Positions 6,399-9,386 of a stretch of 9,386 bases of DNA are shown in pieces. Position numbers and translations under genes: made by a program. Each line of letters opens with the position of its first letter. Within the stretch, counting starts at the first letter, position 1. The notes beneath the pieces are model-generated. The model searched no databases and had not been told where the DNA came from. It saw nothing but the letters and a program-made list of their open reading frames with translations. Origin of the DNA: Methanomicrobiales archaeon (GTDB taxonomy: Archaea > Halobacteriota > Methanomicrobia > Methanomicrobiales > Methanospirillaceae); contig JAAZNH010000186.1 in NCBI GenBank assembly GCA_012798365.1, forward strand, positions 1 to 9,386. Direction: 5' to 3'.

Positions 6399-7228
6399 TC
6401 GAAGAACTCTTCCAGATCGAACGGGACGCGTACCGGGACAGCATCGTCCACCGCATCGATGCACGGGTGAAGATCGTCATCGCCTTTGCTGCGATCATTG
6501 CGCTCGTTGCCGTCCCGTATTCCGACCGCGATATGGTGTATACCGTGGGAGCGTTCTTCTTTGTCTTCTTCTGCCTGCTCTGGTGCTGCACGAACCTCTC
6601 GTTTGGCGTTTACCTGCGACGGATCTGGGCCATCGTCCCGCTCTGGGGGATCATCATCCTCTTCCAGGTCTTCTTCAGGAACAAATATTACACGGATTAC
6701 CATGTTGTCATGAGCCTCCCGCTTGGTATCAGCATCTATGCAGAGTCCATTGAGTTTGCCACAATCCTTTTTGTCAAATTCCTGGTCTGCATCTCGTTCA
6801 TCATCCTCCTCTCTTCCACGACCAAGATGCACGAGATGCTGGAAGGGGGGGCACGGATGGGCATGCCGGCAGAGTTCGCTCTTGCGCTGGGTATGATGAT
6901 CCGGTACCTGTTCGTCTTCGGGTACATGTACCGGAAGGTGAACGAGACGCTTGCAACCAAGTGTTTCGATGTCTTTGACCGGCACCTGCCATACAGGTAC
7001 CGGCTCCGGCAGCTCGGCTATACCATCGGGACGATGTTCATCCGCTCGTACGAGCAGGGCGAGCGGGTATACACGAGCATGCTCTGCCGGGGGTACGGGC
7101 GCGAGAGTTATCTTTTCTTTGAGAGAAAACCGCTCCGGGCCGGAGAGTGGGCATTCCTGTCGGTCTCCCTCCTTTTCATCATCACAATCCCGTTTGCGGT
7201 GTGGCTGACATCGTTCCGGCTGGTCTGA
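6395..7228 (+). CDS. cbiQ: ECF importer transmembrane coupling subunit CbiQ
   Basis: A 277-residue EcfT-type membrane protein that joins CbiM to the CbiO ATPase dimer. The start has the usual CbiQ motif DSIVHRIDARVKI (15-27). Hydrophobic helices lie at about 27-41, 49-66, 76-94, 121-140, 161-178 and 252-272. The cytoplasmic coupling region between the last two contains GARMGMPAEFALALGMMIRY (152-171) and CRGYGRE (231-237); the short Ala-Arg-x and x-Arg-Gly elements are the parts that dock on the ATPases in this family. The gene begins at ATGA over the cbiO stop, with GGGAAG a few bases upstream, which indicates coupling. A hairpin follows the stop directly. Length (usual 220-280) and gene order leave little doubt. 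Confidence 0.93.
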   Translation: MIEELFQIERDAYRDSIVHRIDARVKIVIAFAAIIALVAVPYSDRDMVYTVGAFFFVFFCLLWCCTNLSFGVYLRRIWAIVPLWGIIILFQVFFRNKYYTDYHVVMSLPLGISIYAESIEFATILFVKFLVCISFIILLSSTTKMHEMLEGGARMGMPAEFALALGMMIRYLFVFGYMYRKVNETLATKCFDVFDRHLPYRYRLRQLGYTIGTMFIRSYEQGERVYTSMLCRGYGRESYLFFERKPLRAGEWAFLSVSLLFIITIPFAVWLTSFRLV

Positions 7229-7231
7229 AGT

Positions 7232-7263
7232 CCGGCACAGCCGGGCACAATCCCAATATTTTT
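7232..7263 (+). terminator. Hairpin plus T-run after cbiQ, merging with a promoter
   Basis: CCGGC (7232-7236) and GCCGG (7240-7244) pair around the loop ACA, starting four bases after the cbiQ stop. Five T (7259-7263) follow 14 bases later, in AATATTTTT. The same AT-rich stretch (7255-7263) lies about 26-34 bases before the next ATG (7289) and may be its TATA box. Terminator and promoter may thus share sequence. Confidence 0.45.
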
Positions 7264-7288
7264 CATATCGCCCTTCCTACTTCCGCTC

Positions 7289-7597
7289 ATGACAAGCCGC
7301 TTTGGTCACGGGTTCATCACAAGCATCATGCTGATTGCAGAACATTTCGGTCTCCCGCCGGAGAACGCGTGGATGGGAGTCGGCGACCATGTCGAAGGCC
7401 TTGTTGTGCCAGAACGGTTCATCGGCACCGAGATCGAAGAGCTCACTACGCTTCTTCGCAAGAAAGTGATCTGGCATTCGCCCGGCACCATGGACAAGGA
7501 GGACGCCCGCGATGTGATTTTCGTGCTGAACCGGCTCGTTGTCGCGATCGATAAGGAACTCGGGATCGCGGATGCGGAGGTCGGGGAGTTCCGGTAG
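7289..7597 (+). CDS. Small conserved-looking protein of unknown function
   Basis: I do not recognise this 102-residue protein. It has no signal peptide or membrane helix, so it should be cytoplasmic. It appears mostly helical: a first part (1-45) with GFITSIMLIAEHFGLP and an aromatic/Gly segment AWMGVGDHVEGL, then a charged helix TEIEELTTLLRKK (47-59) and a closing helix from about 69 to 92 with ARDVIFVLNRLVVAIDKEL. His residues occur at 7, 19, 34 and 63, but no known metal motif is formed. There is no ribosome site before the ATG, and a TATA-like stretch about 30 bases upstream suggests a leaderless transcript. It follows the cobalt importer by 60 bases in the same direction. Balanced composition, charged helices and flanking signals make it a credible gene. 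A metal-related role would be only guilt by proximity. Confidence 0.7.
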   Translation: MTSRFGHGFITSIMLIAEHFGLPPENAWMGVGDHVEGLVVPERFIGTEIEELTTLLRKKVIWHSPGTMDKEDARDVIFVLNRLVVAIDKELGIADAEVGEFR

Positions 7598-7638
7598 CGG
7601 CCCTGATATGCCACTGCGGGAAAGCGTAAAAAATATTG

Positions 7639-7672
7639 TTTTTTCTGAATTCTTTTTTAGAAATTCTTTTTT
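7639..7672 (+). terminator. Triple T-tract terminator with a 14-base period
   Basis: Three runs of six T begin at 7639, 7653 and 7667, each followed by similar AATTC words or by G. This fits archaeal termination at repeated U-tracts without a stable hairpin. It ends the small gene at 7289-7597, about 42 bases after its stop. Confidence 0.7.
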
Positions 7673-7689
7673 GTAAGATACAAACAGAA

Positions 7690-7699
7690 TAATTTAATT
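7690..7699 (+). promoter_or_regulatory. Promoter (TATA box) of the secreted two-repeat protein
   Basis: TAATTTAATT sits in an AT-rich stretch with purine-rich CAGAA upstream. Start of transcription would fall near 7720, giving a leader of about 20-25 bases with GAGGG (7735-7739) four bases before the ATG at 7744. Confidence 0.5.
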
Positions 7700-7743
7700 A
7701 CTCCAAAAAAGAGCTCTCTATCATCAGTGCATGAGAGGGACAA

Positions 7744-8913
7744 ATGAGACAGCAAATGATATTCCTGTTCATGGCAGCAGTCCTGGTTGCCGGTATGACA
7801 GTCATACCCGTGTCTGCAGTGGACCTGAAAAACATGACCGATGAAGAACGGGCCGCGTTCATGGACACACAACCCCGTGTCGGGATCCTGTCAGACCTTG
7901 ACCCGGCCCATCTGCCCCCCGGCTGGGATACACCCTGCTCCGGGGAATGCATCCCGATAATCATGATCTTTTCCCCGGGCGACAAGATCCGGTTCCATGG
8001 CGAGAACACTGCCTCAGGCACAACATACCTGTTCCTCTCCGGACCCGGTCTGGACGAGAAAGGCGCCCAGATCCAGAAACCGGATCCCGCAAACTCACCG
8101 GTTGAAAGCGGAAACCCGGCCACGTTTGCGCAGGCTGATGTGGGTAGTGATCATACATGGTCATGGACCTGGGACACAACCGGCATGGTCCTGAAAGACG
8201 GGACGTATGAGGTCCTTGCAGCATCCCACCCGAACGGGTTTGATACGGGCCAGGCAGTCACGGCCCGGGGGTATTTCAAAATCATGATAAAAAACTCCCC
8301 CGGGACCACAACAACGCCGGTCACCACAGCACCTCCGATAGCGACAGCAAAACCTGTTGTGACAGAAACCATCATGCCGGGGGTTGTCACCATCAGGGCA
8401 ACCGGCAGCCAGGACTACAACCTTGGTGATGAGATCAATTTTACCGGGACCAATACCGCAGGCTGGAAGACGTACCTGTTCATCACGGGGCCAGGGCTTG
8501 CAGCAAGCGGATCGCAGATCCATGTCACCGATCCAAAAAACAGGCCGGTAATAAGCGATAATGCCCAGACGTTCAAGCAGATGGATGTCCAGGGAGACAG
8601 GACATGGATCTGGCGCTGGGGAACTGCCACCACAACCCTGGATCCCGGGACATACACAATCTATGCTGCAGCCGGGCCAAAGGATGCGGACAATCTTGAC
8701 AGAACACCCTACGGCACAGTCACGATTCGCATCAAAAAACGCGAGATACCAGCGACAGCATCGCTTTCAGAAACAACCCGGCCCATGGCAACTATGGTAC
8801 CAGCCCCGTCAGCCACCATGATGGCCCCGACCCAGTCTCCGGGCTACGGGTTCCTTGTCGCCCTTGCCGGCCTTGGTGCAGCTGCATGCGTCCTGTTCCG
8901 GAGGACCCGGTAA
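7744..8913 (+). CDS. Secreted surface protein with two beta-type repeats and a PGF-CTERM-like anchor
   Basis: A 389-residue exported protein. Residues 1-25 are a signal peptide with a hydrophobic core and likely cleavage after VSA. A short region with Cys65 and Cys69 (CSGEC) leads into repeat 1 (about 77-184). A Thr/Pro-rich linker (185-212) and repeat 2 (about 226-332) follow. Both repeats share GD-x-I-x-F-x-G-x-NT, TYLF followed by GPGL, a Q-x-DV segment, HTWSWTW or RTWIWRW, and DGTYEVLAA or PGTYTIYAA. A second Thr/Pro/Met-rich stretch (333-365) precedes SPGYGF, one hydrophobic helix and RRTR. This tail resembles PGF-CTERM, the archaeosortase A sorting signal. Such repeats are familiar from surface proteins of Methanomicrobiales, some annotated as DUF3821-containing; I am not sure that name applies here. 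Probably a cell-envelope or adhesion protein. Its own promoter and terminator make it a single-gene unit. Confidence 0.85.
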   Translation: MRQQMIFLFMAAVLVAGMTVIPVSAVDLKNMTDEERAAFMDTQPRVGILSDLDPAHLPPGWDTPCSGECIPIIMIFSPGDKIRFHGENTASGTTYLFLSGPGLDEKGAQIQKPDPANSPVESGNPATFAQADVGSDHTWSWTWDTTGMVLKDGTYEVLAASHPNGFDTGQAVTARGYFKIMIKNSPGTTTTPVTTAPPIATAKPVVTETIMPGVVTIRATGSQDYNLGDEINFTGTNTAGWKTYLFITGPGLAASGSQIHVTDPKNRPVISDNAQTFKQMDVQGDRTWIWRWGTATTTLDPGTYTIYAAAGPKDADNLDRTPYGTVTIRIKKREIPATASLSETTRPMATMVPAPSATMMAPTQSPGYGFLVALAGLGAAACVLFRRTR

Positions 8914-8930
8914 CCTGGTGGAGGTTTTTT
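8912..8930 (+). terminator. Hairpin terminator overlapping a stop codon
   Basis: AACCT (8912-8916) and AGGTT (8922-8926) pair around GGTGG, and the T-run continues to 8930. The first arm begins inside the TAA stop codon (8911-8913) of the surface-protein gene. It is compact and looks like an intrinsic terminator. Confidence 0.6.
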
Positions 8931-9032
8931 CCCCTCAATCAGGCAGGGATGCCGGGAAACAGGCACTCCCGCGCAGAAAAAAACCCTGAACTCTTGAACA
9001 CGTGACAACCAAAAAAAAGTCTCCTCCCATAA

Positions 9033-9051
9033 ACAAAAAATATAATTTTGT
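9033..9051 (+). promoter_or_regulatory. Distal TATA-like element framed by a dyad, before gyrB
   Basis: ACAAAA (9033-9038) and TTTTGT (9046-9051) are reverse complements around AATATAA (9039-9045), a good archaeal TATA core. A transcript from here would start near 9068-9072, at the large palindrome. It may be a second gyrB promoter with a leader of about 130 bases. Confidence 0.35.
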
Positions 9052-9058
9052 CAGAATC

Positions 9059-9093
9059 ACGGAAATCCGTCCGTTTTTCCGGCCCGGAAAAAC
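9059..9093. repeat. Two adjacent palindromes upstream of gyrB
   Basis: The first is ACGGA-AA-TCCGT (9059-9070). The second has a ten-base arm GTTTTTCCGG (9073-9082), a single central C (9083) and the exact reverse complement (9084-9093). Only two bases separate them. As RNA the second would give a nine-pair stem with a three-base loop. No T-run follows on the plus strand, so it is not a simple terminator. Confidence 0.65.
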
Positions 9094-9115
9094 CCCCCAT
9101 TTTACGTCATAAAAT

Positions 9116-9138
9116 TGAGCACCAGACTTATATGCTCA
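9116..9138 (+). promoter_or_regulatory. gyrB: gyrB proximal promoter with a dyad over the TATA box
   Basis: CTTATATG (9127-9134) is the best TATA box, about 70 bases before the start codon. It lies within the inverted repeat TGAGCA (9116-9121), N11, TGCTCA (9133-9138). A dimeric regulator bound to this dyad would block TBP. The leader would be about 45 bases. Confidence 0.5.
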
Positions 9139-9190
9139 CACCACCAATATTTACTGTGAATTTTCTGCGAAGTTTTTCTCATTTCTTAGC

Positions 9191-9195
9191 GGAGG
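9191..9195 (+). promoter_or_regulatory. gyrB: Ribosome binding site fixing the gyrB TTG start
   Basis: GGAGG lies 6 bases before TTG 9202. Its optimal spacing, plus the alignment of the protein N-terminus, settles the choice of an unusual TTG start codon. Confidence 0.85.
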
Positions 9196-9201
9196 TTTTC
9201 C

Positions 9202-9386
9202 TTGACTGACAATTACGATGCATCTCATATTACTGTCCTGGAAGGGCTCGCGCCGGTCCGCGAACGCCCGGCCATGTACATCGGCAGCACCGACACCCGG
9301 GGGCTGCACCACCTTGTCTATGAAGTAGTCGACAACTCCATTGACGAGGCCCTTGCCGGGTACTGCAACCGGATCGCGGTCACGAT
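9202..9386 (+). CDS. gyrB: DNA gyrase subunit B, N-terminal part (cut by the window end)
   Basis: The first 61 codons and two further bases of the ATPase subunit of DNA gyrase, which introduces negative supercoils using ATP together with GyrA. Translation from TTG gives residues that line up one for one with the E. coli GyrB N-terminus. Tyr5 and Ile10 match residues of the N-terminal arm that contact the other subunit. VLEGLAPVRERPAMYIGS (12-29) is the family motif. EVVDNSIDEALAGYC (41-55) carries the catalytic base Glu41 (E. coli Glu42), the Mg-binding Asn45 (Asn46) and Glu49. Ala24 replaces the usual Gly of RPGMYIG. This motif set fits GyrB rather than the archaeal Topo VI B subunit. The gene has its own structured upstream region; the rest, including any gyrA, is out of view. 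Confidence 0.97.
   Translation, partial: MTDNYDASHITVLEGLAPVRERPAMYIGSTDTRGLHHLVYEVVDNSIDEALAGYCNRIAVT

Overview
The window looks like a chromosomal segment of a methanogenic archaeon, most likely of the order Methanomicrobiales (Methanoregula-like; the genus is a guess from style, not a search). The reasons are a CooC-type nickel-insertion ATPase, an archaeal CbiM/PDGLE/CbiO/CbiQ metal importer, T-tract terminators, TATA-type promoters with very short leaders, Shine-Dalgarno sites of the GGAGG/GGTGA type, and a secreted two-repeat protein with a PGF-CTERM-like tail.

Left part (1-2920, plus strand): a CooC-like P-loop ATPase gene (27-794), then a two-gene ABC exporter (DrrA-like ATPase and ABC-2 permease, joined by an ATGA overlap). 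It closes with a hairpin plus T-tract at 2875-2917. Middle part: one lipoprotein gene on the minus strand (2953-3705), followed by about 820 bases without a convincing gene (3706-4526). That interval holds a hairpin, a 10-base direct repeat at exactly 21-base spacing, a strong G-quadruplex motif on the minus strand, and the promoter region of the next operon with two 5-4-5 dyads.

Right part: a complete ECF-type cobalt/nickel importer operon on the plus strand. It consists of cbiM (4527-5171), a PDGLE-domain CbiN-like subunit (5177-5521), cbiO (5565-6398) and cbiQ (6395-7228). A small unrecognised gene (7289-7597) follows, then a triple T-tract terminator, a secreted/anchored protein with two copies of one beta-type domain (7744-8913), and a structured 288-base intergenic region. 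The window ends in the first 61 codons of gyrB, which starts at TTG 9202.

The metal theme links two parts. The importer brings in Co or Ni, and a CooC-like protein would help load Ni into CO dehydrogenase/acetyl-CoA synthase, an enzyme complex that also uses a corrinoid. This functional link is inference; the two sets of genes are separated by other genes. I found no CRISPR array, insertion sequence, tRNA or rRNA, and no clear new multi-gene system. The most interesting unexplained signals are non-coding: the dyads before cbiM, the G-quadruplex and direct repeats near 3989-4058, and the stacked palindromes before gyrB.
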